Of a DNA stretch of 64,000 nucleotides, positions 10,237 through 19,281 are shown one piece after another. A model generated the notes under the pieces. It had not been told where the DNA came from. It did no database searches and saw only the letters and a list, made by a program, of their open reading frames with translations. Position numbers and translations under genes: made by a program. This stretch comes from Symbiodinium sp. CCMP2592 (Eukaryota > Sar > Dinophyceae > Suessiales > Symbiodiniaceae): the NCBI GenBank assembly GCA_905221615.1, contig CAJNDT010006150.1, positions 62,001 through 126,000 on the forward strand, written 5' to 3'. Every line of letters starts with the position of its first letter. Position 1 is the first letter of the stretch.

Positions 10237-11490
10237 TCAAAATGGGTACCTGTTCATAATGTGGTTGCTGACTTCTGAAATCATCGGCCTAGTAAGATTA
10301 TTGAAAGAACGACCATACAAAGCCAATCCGGTGTGAGGCTTGAGCTTGGCTAGTCTGGCCTTTGGGATCATTTGAAACGCTGCGCGTCGTCCGCCTCGGC
10401 CCGGCTGTACGCGCATGCGGCGAGTGGCTACTATCTGCAGCAAGCTCTTGTAGGAAAAAAGTAACAGTTGGAATCGCACTTATAGTAAAAGTAATGTTCA
10501 TAGCAACACGAAGCAGGATGATTGTGAGTAGTATTAGTAGTGGTAGTATCAGTACGAATTTTGGTGTCGTCATTCCGAAACACTGGATACCAAGACTCTC
10601 GCAAGCGGCGGGATGCCTTAAGTAAGGGCCGTTGAGGCTGGCTGGGGTTTAGGGGCCCCCAACAAGTAAAGATGCTACATTACAGTCCCCTGTCGTCGGA
10701 AACTCTCACAGTGTTGCAAGCCTTGGCGCCCTTTGGCCCAAACACCCGACTGCAGGGAGTGAGCATAAAGAATCGGGAAAGCGGGAAGGCAGGCGGGGGG
10801 AAGGGAACAGGGCCACGGCAGGGAGTGAGCATAATGAATCGGGAAAGCGGTGGGAAGAGGAAACAGGGAGAGGGAGGGGGGGTGAAGGGGTGGGAGGCAC
10901 GGGGTGGGGGTGGCGCGGAAGGGGGAGGGGGGGCGGGGAAAATCCGTTGGAAAAGGCTAGAATTCACTGGCGGAGCTTGGGCCTCCTAGACACGTTTCCA
11001 TTTTTAAGGGGGTGTGGGGGGGGGGGGGGGTTTTTGAGGGGACTAGAGGTGTGGAATTGAGGGAATCCGAATAGGAACCTCTGACCGCTTCGGCCGGGGC
11101 CGAGGCGAATTCAATATTGCGCTTTACAGGGCTTAAGCGGATCGTATTTACGACAATTGCTACGACAAGTGCTCACAGGCTTAAAGGGTTAGGGCACTTG
11201 CGAACGGCGTCCTTCGGGTTGCTCCGGAATTCTCGAAAGTAAGAATTGCTAGATCTCCCAGTAGTACCCGCTTGCTCCTTTTATGTTGGTGATTCCTCAG
11301 TAGAACCGAACAGTAGGACAAAGGGTACCCTTATTGTTCAGGGGCGACTGGGAAACCTAGGTTGGGTTTAGGGTTTTGAGATTTAGGGTTTAGGGTTTTG
11401 AAGCAGGTCACCTTAAATAGGGCACTATATTCTGGTGTCCAGGTAGGGTGCATAGGGCCTAGGGAGTCGGGTCGATAGGGCTTCCTGTCC
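10237..11490. other. low-complexity and undetermined region
   Basis: Contains a purine-rich GGGAGGGG stretch (10785-10945) with an internal near-duplication of GCAGGGAGTGAGCATAA, a poly-G run at 11016-11030 and a P-family palindrome at 11272-11362. Open frames at 10362-10625 and 10672-10760 are possible but unremarkable. The proline-rich minus-strand ORFs are translations of the G-rich tract. Confidence 0.5.
11272..11362. mobile_element. P-family palindrome, copy 1
   Basis: Contains GACAAAGGGTACCCTTATTG and ACTGGGAAACCTAGG. The copy at 58830-58936 has GGGAACCTAGG at its end and the same CCTTATTGTT core. Confidence 0.45.
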
Positions 11491-11493
11491 CAG

Positions 11494-11628
11494 GAATGCT
11501 GCTGAGTATCCGCACTATGCGCCCGAAGCCATCGTGCGTGATGTCAACGATTACAGGTGCTTTCTGTCTGCTCCTTCATCCTCGGGGTTAACTCGCGCAA
11601 CCCCAATTGCAATAATTGAAGCATCCAC
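11494..11628 (+). CDS. candidate exon, unknown protein
   Basis: Acceptor CTTCCTGTCCCAG|G and donor GTAGCA bracket 135 nt that stay open for 44 codons (NAAEYPHYAPEAIVRDVNDY and on). The length is a multiple of three, so skipping it would keep the frame. Composition is clearly unlike the flanking repeats. No family is recognised. Confidence 0.4.
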
Positions 11629-11716
11629 GTAGCAAGCGCTTGTGTCGGATTGCATTGGAGTTTCCAGCTGCATGACTGTGATGCTATGCTACAGAGAGAT
11701 GTTAAAACTGGAACCC

Positions 11717-11805
11717 TGCCAGAGGGTCCAAATACTCCCTATTATGGGACTTTAGGGCCTTATTCGGTACCAAAAACAATAACTAGGGACTAGGACCCTT
11801 AGGGG
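11717..11805. mobile_element. I-family palindrome, copy 1
   Basis: AGAGGGTCCAAATACTCC at the left, CTAGGACCCTTAGGGG at the right, core TTATTCGGTACCAAAAAC. Two more copies lie at 60741-60832 and 63495-63590. Confidence 0.6.
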
Positions 11806-11886
11806 AAGCCATAAGACCCCTGATGACCCCAGCGATTCTCGAGTTGGTGCGCCCTAAACCTCAACCCTGAACCTCACACCTTTCAG

Positions 11887-11941
11887 GCTTAAGGTTGATT
11901 TCGGAGGATACGTACCACGAAGCTTTGCGCCCACTACCGAA
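11887..11941 (+). CDS. candidate exon fragment
   Basis: Follows a CACACCTTTCAG|G acceptor. Open frame with peptide LKVDFGGYVPRSFAPTTEV. The 3' boundary is uncertain (weak GTCCCA). Confidence 0.22.
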
Positions 11942-11964
11942 GTCCCAATAGTCCAAAATCCCCT

Positions 11965-12050
11965 CTCAAAGGGTCCTATGTACCTGTATAGTCGAATTTA
12001 GAGTTTCTATACTAGGTTTTGCTATTGGGATCCAGGGAAGTATCCCCCAT
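11965..12050. mobile_element. K-family element, copy 1
   Basis: Shares GGTCCTATGTACCTGTATAG and ATCCAGGGAAGTATCCCCC with copies at 51552-51656, 59530-59602, 61597-61705 (inverted) and 63125-63206. Confidence 0.6.
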
Positions 12051-12234
12051 AACTCATAACAGTATCTTAAGATCCCTTGAAGGAACCCTTAAAGGGACCC
12101 CTATAGATCCCTTAAAGGAAACCCTTACAGTATCCCCCAAACACCAGTACATCGGACCGTTTTGGGCCTATAAAGCCCTCGCTGGGCTCCCACGGGTTCC
12201 TTCCAGTCTGAAGTTCGAGTCGCATTCAAACCCT

Positions 12235-12360
12235 CAAGTAGGGTTTAGGGGTTTAGGGTTTGGGGTGTAGGGTTTAGGGTTTAGGGGTTTAGGTTTTAGG
12301 GGTGCAGGGCTTAGGGTTTAGAGTTTAAGGGTTTAGGGGTTTAGGGTTTAGGGTAAGTTA
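12235..12360 (+). repeat. dense TTTAGGG tract
   Basis: More than ten TTTAGGG or GGTTTAGG words in 125 bp on the + strand. Confidence 0.9.
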
Positions 12361-12724
12361 CTTGGTTTGGTTGTTTTATAGTCAGAGTATACTAAGTATA
12401 CTATAACTACCCTGAAAACTTTTTTTATTTTTTGTTAAGGCCCTTGTACTAAATCCCAAAATAACCCTTGTAGACCCCGGTACAGTCACAGTATAACGAA
12501 GCTTTCCATACCCACAAATTAGACCCCTATATTATATAACCCTCACAGTCAGTAACCCTGGTAGAACCCTTTGCCTTAGATACTGACCTCACCCAGTAGC
12601 AGCTAGATAATATCTGTAATACAGACTAAGAAGGTCCCTGGCACAAGCCCGATTAGACTGATACTTAAACCTTGAATCCCAAAACCCTATTATAGGGGTA
12701 GTACACAACCTTTCCCCCCCAAAG

Positions 12725-12794
12725 CAACCCGTAGGTTGGAGGAACTGCAAACTCCGAAAGGAGCACTAACTATGGATGTCCTTAGTTCAGCTGC
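12725..12794 (+). CDS. candidate exon, unknown protein
   Basis: Lies between a pyrimidine-rich acceptor (CTTTCCCCCCCAAAG) and a GTGAAG donor at 12795. The peptide is TRRLEELQTPKGALTMDVLS, protein-like with a short charged helix. Confidence 0.35.
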
Positions 12795-12803
12795 GTGAAG
12801 CAT

Positions 12804-12907
12804 CATGGAGGTTTCCAAAAACAAGGGTATCCTAATACAGTAGCCCAAATAGTAGGGTCCTTATTACAGGGACCCCCAAAAAGGCACCCTAACCTTCGGA
12901 AACTCCC
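12804..12907. mobile_element. C-family palindrome, copy 2
   Basis: Ends ATGGAGGTTTCCAAAAAC and TTCGGAAACTCCCTCAT are inverted. The right end merges into an A-family element. Confidence 0.6.
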
Positions 12908-13006
12908 TCATGGGACTTAGCAACTACGGTGATTATTCGGGTAACTGTACTTGTAATGGCTTAGGTACTTATAACCTTACTTACTAAGTCTCCTGATCTT
13001 CCAAGC
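12908..13006. mobile_element. A-family palindrome, copy 3
   Basis: GGGACTTAGCAACTACGG at the left, TTACTAAGTCTCCTGATC at the right. Slightly truncated and abutting a C element. Confidence 0.65.
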
Positions 13007-13012
13007 ATGCAG

Positions 13013-13078
13013 GTGGGATCGTACAGCCGGCCCGAGGGGTCAGTTGCCCCTGGCCTCAAACTTGACTCCCGGAACTAT
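13013..13078 (+). CDS. candidate exon, unknown protein
   Basis: A CATGCAG|G acceptor just downstream of an A-family palindrome opens a 22-codon frame (SYSRPEGSVAPGLKLDSRNY) that ends at GTTTCG. Short, and no domain. Confidence 0.3.
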
Positions 13079-13433
13079 GTTTCGGATTTAGGATTTAGGG
13101 TTTCGGGCTTAGGGTTTCGGTGGGGTTGAAACAGTTCTGTGAGGTTTCATGAAGGTTCTACCAGAGTGGGGCTTAGCAGAAGGTCTTATGCTGTACGTGA
13201 GCTTTGGTGGTGTTTCAGCACATTTTAATCAGGGTTTCCTCAAAGGGGCTTTTGGCCCCTGTCGTGTCCTTGTTGGGGAAGGGTGTCCTCTTGGATTTAA
13301 CAGTACGCCTGATGGAGTTCATACGGTTTGACATGACTGTTCGATAAGGTTTCATACGGTTTGGAGTGAAGGGATGTAGGGTTCAGGTATTATAGGAGTT
13401 GGAGATAAATGTAGACCCATGGCAATTATATAA

Positions 13434-13646
13434 ATCTCTTCCCTGCTTCCCTTTCAAAACTGTTGCCCGCTATTCCAAACTCGACCCCTAACGCGCCTTG
13501 AACCAAAAGTCCAACACAAAGAGTTGCAGTTGGCGGGTGGCCAGGGGGATGTCAAGGAAGACATGTCCCTTGAGAAGACGAAATATAGGCGGCGAATCGG
13601 CTCAGCTACCACCGGGGCTTCAATAGTTAGCAGAATATCGTTGAGG
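13434..13646 (+). CDS. candidate exon, unknown basic protein segment
   Basis: 71 codons are open between TAA (13431) and TAG (13647). The second half is hydrophilic and charged (GDVKEDMSLEKTKYRRRIG) and looks coding. A chance frame this long is unlikely but possible, given the many frames examined. Splice sites are not resolved. Confidence 0.4.
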
Positions 13647-13768
13647 TAGTCATATTACAACACAAGTATAAGGGGAATGTAACACAAGTATAAGGATTGT
13701 AAGTGGATATTAAACTATTACAGTTGTTTCAGACCCTATAATAGCGACTGTTCTGCTTCGGTCTGGTT

Positions 13769-13990
13769 GAGATGGAGCGCAACAAGCAGATCAGTTGGGC
13801 CCGGAGGAATTCTGTGGTGCCTTGCGCCGGCAGTGCCGAGAAGCTCACTCCGAATCCTGAAAACATAGTGGTTTTCTGGCTTAAAATCCCCCACGATGCC
13901 TTAACCAACATGCCAAGTGCTGTCACTACTATGCAGAGAGCCTTGCTTTTAAACTTAGCTTTCGATTCGAAGGTCTTAGTATCGTACGTG
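13769..13990 (+). CDS. candidate exon or small ORF, unknown protein
   Basis: An ATG at 13772 opens 73 codons (start MERNKQISWARRNSVV) to a TAG at 13991. GTGTAG at the end could be a donor. The opposite strand is also open for 102 codons over 13729-14037, so the strand is uncertain; + is preferred for consistency with the neighbours. Confidence 0.28.
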
Positions 13991-14253
13991 TAGCCGGCCG
14001 TTGACTTGCTCACTTCGAACAACCAAGGTCTGGACACCCTGCCGTGGCGCAGTTTCTTCTGGACAACGCCTCCACCAGCGCTAGAAAAGGCCGCCTTGCA
14101 CAGGGACGCTACACCCGCTACACCCCAAATCCTAGTTGTGGAAAGCTTTGGGATAGTTCAGGATGTTTTGGGCTTAGGGTCATATAGGGTTTCGTTCTAC
14201 ATTTTGGGGTCCAGGTCAAACATACACTGACTGGCTATCCGGATCCTTGAAGT

Positions 14254-14374
14254 ACTTGGAGGATCATGGGACTTAGCAAGTATGGTTAGAAGTCCCTGAA
14301 CTGGGGTTATAAGTAGTGATAAGTATAGTTACCGCACAATAACCCTAGTTACTAAGTCCCATGATCCTTTAAGC
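14254..14374. mobile_element. A-family palindrome, copy 4
   Basis: ACTTGGAGGATCATGGGAC at the left and GTCCCATGATCCTTTAAGC at the right. The inner 5' word is GCAAGT where other copies have GTAAGT. A half copy follows at 14562-14592. Confidence 0.75.
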
Positions 14375-14593
14375 AGACCCTAAAGCCCTCTTTTAATCGA
14401 ACCCCTACAGATCCCTTTAAGGGACCCCTTATAGATCCCTTTAAAATCCTTTAAAGGAGACCTGTAGGAGTAAAGGTAGGAGACCCCCGTTAAGCAGACC
14501 CTAAAACCCCTCTTATAGAACCCCTATAGATCCCTTTAAAGGAGCCTTTGAAGGAACCCTAAAGTTACTAAGTCCCATGATCCTTGAAGTACA

Positions 14594-14665
14594 TACTTAG
14601 GCCTTAAAGTACCTATATATATAGGGACCCCTTTAAGGCTTAAGTATCTACTATAAAGGTACATG
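14594..14665 (+). repeat. J-family repeat, copy 1
   Basis: AAGTACCTATATATA, TTTAAGGC and GGTACATGGA in the same order as 18679-18745. Confidence 0.5.
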
Positions 14666-14773
14666 GAGCCTTTGGGTAAGTACAGGTGGCATCAACACAG
14701 TGCGCGAGATGCTCCGATCTTTGCGCTGCTCGGCCAAAGACTGCTCGGGCTGCACGACGGGTCATGGAGGTTC

Positions 14774-14890
14774 ATCCATACGGGTGGTTGTCAAAAGTAT
14801 GGTCCCTTTATGGGTACCCCAAATATTAGGTGCAGTACTATATCAGGGATTCAAAACGGTACCATGATTTTGACAACCACCCATGCGGAT
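14774..14890. mobile_element. B-family palindrome, copy 2
   Basis: ATACGGGTGGTTGTCAAAAG at the left, GATTTTGACAACCACCCATG at the right, about 117 bp. Confidence 0.7.
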
Positions 14891-15121
14891 TCTAGTGGTC
14901 AGGCTAGGGTGATCCTAGACCGCTTTGCCATAATCTTACTACCGAAACCCGAAGTATCCAAAGCCCTGAAACTGTCTCCGAAACTTGTCTAGTTGCTTCA
15001 TGCTTCCCCAGAAAGCTCCTAAGCACTACACCCGGCTTTCTAAACCCAAAGCCAGGCACGACGAAAGCCCAAAGCAACAAAAACAATCATAATTCCAACG
15101 CAGTCATAAACCCCCACACCC

Positions 15122-15167
15122 AACCCTAAACCCTAAACCCTAAACCCTAAACCCTAAACCCTAAACC
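15122..15167 (-). repeat. perfect (CCCTAAA)n, about 6.5 copies
   Basis: The longest uninterrupted telomere-type run in the window. It lies inside degenerate tract DNA that continues to about 15790, so it is interstitial. Confidence 0.95.
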
Positions 15168-15261
15168 TCCCAACCCAAAGCCCCAAATCCTATATGCGCT
15201 ACACCTTTCTCCAAAAATGTTACACACGAGCCCTGCATATCAACCCGAGGTTAACCCTGAA

Positions 15262-15412
15262 GTTATAGTATCCTTAAGGGAGGGGGGTCCAAGGGGGGTA
15301 TATAGCCTACCGATCCCTAATTCTCCCGAGTACTCCCGAAGGCGCCCTTACAGTCCCCTAAGGATTCCTTATACCCTCCCCCCTTGAACCACCCTCCCTT
15401 AAGGATCCTATA
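15262..15412. mobile_element. M-family palindrome, copy 1
   Basis: TATCCTTAAGGGAGG at the left and CCTCCCTTAAGGATCC at the right, about 150 bp, with inner ACTCCCGA words. A second copy lies at 62208-62348. Confidence 0.65.
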
Positions 15413-15819
15413 ATGAAAAGCCCACACGCATCCCGATTGCCCCCACCCTTAAACCTCGAAACCCGTAGCCTTGAGCCTTAAACCCTAACCCCTAGACCCT
15501 TAACCGGACCGTCAAGTAAAAACCCTAGATCCTCCAACTTCCGACAACCCTGAAGCCCTACACCCCTCAACCCTCAGCCCTAAAACCGCCTAAAACCTTA
15601 AAGCCCTAACCCTATGACCCTGTAACCTTATAATTAAGTCTCTAAACCTCAAGCCCTAACCCCGGATCCTTCAACCGTAACCCTAACTTAAACCCCTAAA
15701 CCCCAAACCCGAAACCCCTTATCCTTCATATCCTTAGCCCTCAACCCCAAACCCTAAACCTTAAATATCCGCGTGACCCTAAACCCTTACTGGAGTTCCA
15801 ATCCCTTAACCCAATTAAG

Positions 15820-15900
15820 GGATCTAAGGACTCATATATTAAGGCTGCTGGGCCCAAAGACCATACTACACAAGGCTTTTGAGGCTATTTTGATGCCCAG
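15820..15900 (+). mobile_element. D-family element, copy 3
   Basis: ATCTAAGGACTCATATATTA, then GGCCCAAAGACCATACTA, then TATTTTGATGCCCAG. Confidence 0.65.
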
Positions 15901-16012
15901 CGATTTAAAGGAACCCTTGAAGGAGCCCAAGACATAAACCCTGCACTCAGATCCATCCCAGACCTTCCAAAATCCGTTGATTAAGGGTTTTATCGGGATT
16001 CCTGCAACCCTA

Positions 16013-16095
16013 GGGATTTAAGGACTTATCTATTCAGGCTTTTGGGCCCAAAGAACATACTATATAAAGCGTGTTGGCTCTTTTGATGCCCAGGG
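16013..16095 (+). mobile_element. D-family element, copy 4
   Basis: ATTTAAGGACTTATCTATTC, then TTGGGCCCAAAGAACATACT, then TTTTGATGCCCAGGG. Confidence 0.65.
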
Positions 16096-16628
16096 TACGG
16101 GTATTTCAGAACTTCCAAAACCGGTTAATTCAGGGATATACTTCACAAAATAGAAATCGTAAACACTTCACAAAATAGAAGTCGTAATAATGACTACAAT
16201 TCCCATTTTAGTTTAAGGTATGTTCCAGAATACCTTAAACCTTCTGACGACTCCTAATTCGAGTTTAAGGAAAATCCTCAGTTGAGGACCTATAACCTTG
16301 GGCAACCTTTATATGTAATATATACATATATGTATGTATGTTTATATTTACACATACATCTACTATAGCCGTATAAAGCCCTATGCATTCCTTAATTCAC
16401 GGGTTTTGGGGAGGTTTGGGTGGGCCCGTGGCAGGTACAGAGTCGACTTATGTGAGGCCGCAGTCCGATGTCTCCAAGGCAGCAGGGGGGTTAAGGGATT
16501 CGGTAGTTTAGGGTTCCTTTAAAGGGATCTGAAGGGATCTATAGGGTTCAGGGTGTAGCAGGGGTTTAGGGTGGAGGTTTTAGGGTTTAGAGTATAGGGT
16601 TTAGGGTTTAGGGAGGGTTTTGTTAGGG

Positions 16629-16708
16629 TTCTAAGGACTCATATATTAAGGCTTTTGGGCCCGAAGACCATACTAAGTCAGTCCTTTGGGCTATTTTGAT
16701 TTCCAGGG
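16629..16708 (+). mobile_element. D-family element, copy 5
   Basis: TCTAAGGACTCATATATTAA, then TTTGGGCCCGAAGACCATAC, then GCTATTTTGATTTCCAGGG. Confidence 0.65.
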
Positions 16709-16886
16709 TTAAGGGTGTGACAGGGTTTAGGGGCTGTAGGGTTTAATTCAGGGGTTTAGTGTTTAGGGGTTTAGGCTCTAGGGTGCTGTAGGGTTTAGAG
16801 TTTGGGGATCTACAGGGCCAACCTGGACCGTACGAAACCTGCAGGTTTGGGGCTCCTTATTCTTACTGTTGTAATATAAGTTAGAA

Positions 16887-16990
16887 GCTGCCGCACCCTG
16901 TAATAGTGACTATAAGGATTATATTAGGGCCCTATTATATTCCTATTATACCATTATTACAGGGTGGGGGCGGTGGGGGCCCCTTCTAAA
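16887..16990. mobile_element. G-family palindrome, copy 2
   Basis: CGCACCCTGTAATAGTGAC at the left, CCATTATTACAGGGTGGGGG at the right. Inverted relative to the copy at 2848. Confidence 0.65.
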
Positions 16991-17279
16991 ATATAAGTGC
17001 TAAAGCCGGTTCTATCATGTCCACCTGAACCCTCGGAAAGCTAAAACTGGCTAAAGTTGTTGGACCCCTCATTCTCACTTTTGTGGACAATGTTTGTGAA
17101 CACGAGTTCTATAGGGCCTACCTTCGACCCTTGATGGTTCCTGAAACAGGAAGCAACATAGAAGCCGAAATAGTTAGAATGTTATTCATCAGGGTTCCTC
17201 ACCTCATTAAACTTATACTATGAAGGAGCCCAAAACCTTATTCTAGGCAGGTTTTCGGTTCTCGGAGGGGTTTTACCAG

Positions 17280-17681
17280 GACGGCTGTGAGACGAAACTC
17301 AGATTCCGCATGGTTGTGCAGTTATCGCCAAGCGGAGTTTGCGGTGGCCAACCGCATTGGCCAAATTTATGGAATGCATGTAGACTGCGTTTCCACGACA
17401 AGCTCAACGTCTCGCTTGAAGAGGTGAGGCGACTCCTGAAAGCAGCCTCGGCAACAGGGGGAGAAGAAGAGATTACATGCTCTTCTCTAGTGGGGGCAGC
17501 CAGCCTCGACTTCTTGAACCTTGAACCGACGCCCAAGCCTCAACCGTACCGGAATCACAGTAAAACCCAGTGCATCCCAATGCGCCAGAACCCGCAAGCC
17601 CCAAAACCCCAATGTAAAGGCCGACTACAGTTTAGCGAAAGCGCCCTTGACAAAGCAAAAGCAGTGGATAAATTGATATGA
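17280..17681 (+). CDS. candidate exon, unknown protein
   Basis: Open for 133 codons after a TTTTACCAG|G acceptor to a TGA at 17679. The first 85 codons look coding: NLWNACRLRFHDKLNVSLEE followed by a predicted helix, then an acidic GGEEEIT stretch. After about 17540 the frame runs into CCCAAACC-type repeat, so the true exon probably ends earlier (near 17530). An internal ATG at 17310 could be a start. No domain is recognised. Confidence 0.42.
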   Translation, partial: DGCETKLRFRMVVQLSPSGVCGGQPHWPNLWNACRLRFHDKLNVSLEEVRRLLKAASATGGEEEITCSSLVGAASLDFLNLEPTPKPQPYRNHSKTQCIPMRQNPQAPKPQCKGRLQFSESALDKAKAVDKLI

Positions 17682-18177
17682 AGCGAATGACATATATGGA
17701 TATCGGATATAGGGCATGTGGATATTATGCATATATGTGCATCCCGAGACCCTCGCCGAATTGTGACACCACCTGCGTTCAACCTTGATACTGCCATAAA
17801 ACCCTCTAAGGACACTGTAAGACGGTCGCAATGCCTGTGACGCCCTAAAGAGCCCTCAGCAACCAAGATTAGAAAAACACACAGAAATCCGGTAAAGCCC
17901 CGCGAACCCCCAACCCCTGAACCCTAAACCCCAAAAGGGACCCTAGACGCTAAACCCTCAGCCCTCCTACGCTCCGGCTTCTTTGTAGGCCCTAAAGGCA
18001 CTTAAACCCTAAATCCTAACTTATGACTCATAACCTAAATCCCTAACACTGGCTTAATTACTCTGGGGAAGTTTGGGCAGGATGACGTGTAGGGCCTAGG
18101 CTTCGGGTCTTTTCTTATGCAGAAGGCCCAATCACTGGCGACCTTCCCGGGCCACAAGCCCCAACCCCCCAAGTCCT

Positions 18178-18272
18178 GTACTAAGTACTCCTAGGCTTCT
18201 AGGGACCTTAATATTGGGTCCTTAAGGGTCTAGGGCCCTAACTATAAGGTCCTTGGAGGCATTGGGTACTAG
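18178..18272 (+). repeat. X-family interspersed repeat, copy 2
   Basis: Near-identical over about 80 bp to 5218-5310 (GGTCTAGGGCCCTAACTATA shared). Confidence 0.6.
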
Positions 18273-18849
18273 CTACTAGCATCCCAAAGTCAGCGACGTC
18301 TTGCCATGCAGTAGGGCCCACAAGAGGCTAATGTTGTTTGCTGGTATTGTCGTTATATAGGTTAGGGTTACAGTTGTGTATGCTTTTTGCTATTCACGTG
18401 TCGGTCCGTCTTCCATGTTCATTTAGGGTCCTTTTTGGTGGAGTGCATTCGCGATGAGCCCGAAAAACTTTAAACCCTAAACCTTAAGCTCTAAGCCCTA
18501 AACCTGCGCTTTGGTGGCAAGGAGGTGAAGCGCGTGCTGAACGACTTCAAGCTCCTTGCCATCAGTTGGCTTAGGGGTTGGACTCCTCGGGTTTAGGGTC
18601 TTAGCCTGGACCTTATCCTTTACGGGGGCTCCTTTCAGGGATATTAAGGGTGCCATAAACCAAATATTATATTCTTTGTCCCCAAAGTACCTATATATAT
18701 GGAGTACTTTAAGGCCAAAGTATACTATTTGGGTACATGGACCCTTAGGGTTAACCTTAAGGCTTACAGGCCTTAGGATGTTGGGTCAGGGCTTTCGTTT
18801 CCTGGGGTCTGAATGATATGTGAAAGTGTTCGCCTATAGTGCTTCTATC

Positions 18850-18958
18850 TCTAGAGGCTCATACCCTACCCCTTTTTCGGATACCTAGTTTTGTGGTTAC
18901 GATCTGTTGTATAGAGAAGTAGGTACCCTAAAAGAGGGACAGGGTAAGAGCCTCTGGG
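18850..18958. mobile_element. L-family palindrome, copy 1
   Basis: AGAGGCTCATACCCTACCCC at the left, GGGTAAGAGCCTCTGGG at the right, core GTTACGATCT. A related copy is at 61845-61936. Confidence 0.6.
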
Positions 18959-18977
18959 TAGATTGTTGCTATAGTCT

Positions 18978-19094
18978 ACTCAAAGGATCATGGGACTTAG
19001 CAACTAGGGTTATTCTTGGGGTAGCTATCCTTACAATTACTTCCACTGAAGGTACTTATAACCATACCTACTAAGTCCCATGATCCTCCAAGTA
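18978..19094. mobile_element. A-family palindrome, copy 5
   Basis: CAAAGGATCATGGGACTTAG at the left, ACTAAGTCCCATGATCCTCC at the right. It is followed directly by the inverted R repeat. Confidence 0.75.
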
Positions 19095-19097
19095 GGG

Positions 19098-19195
19098 TTT
19101 AGGGTTTGGGGCCGTTATGGCCTTGGAGCATCCCTTCGAGGAGCCTTACTAGAACCCCGTAGAGGATCTACAACATAGACTCCCTTAAAAGGTAT
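19098..19195 (-). repeat. right copy of the inverted composite repeat (R family)
   Basis: GGCCGTTATGGCC, GCATCCCTTCGAGGAGCC and ATCTACAACATAGACTCCC are the reverse complement of the landmarks at 1627-1727. Confidence 0.6.
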
Positions 19196-19281
19196 AGTCT
19201 ACCCCAAACCTGCCTTCGTCTGCCCCCTCGGACTTCCAGGGGCTTTGGGCCCCATGTAGCTCGGCTATGGCTCATGTCCCG

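Noticed and set aside
10680-10967. Proline-rich minus-strand protein
   Set aside because: It is the complement of a G-rich low-complexity tract, with two overlapping frames showing the same bias.
15122-15167. Chromosome end (telomere)
   Set aside because: The perfect run is only about 46 bp, is interstitial, and both strand polarities occur throughout the window.
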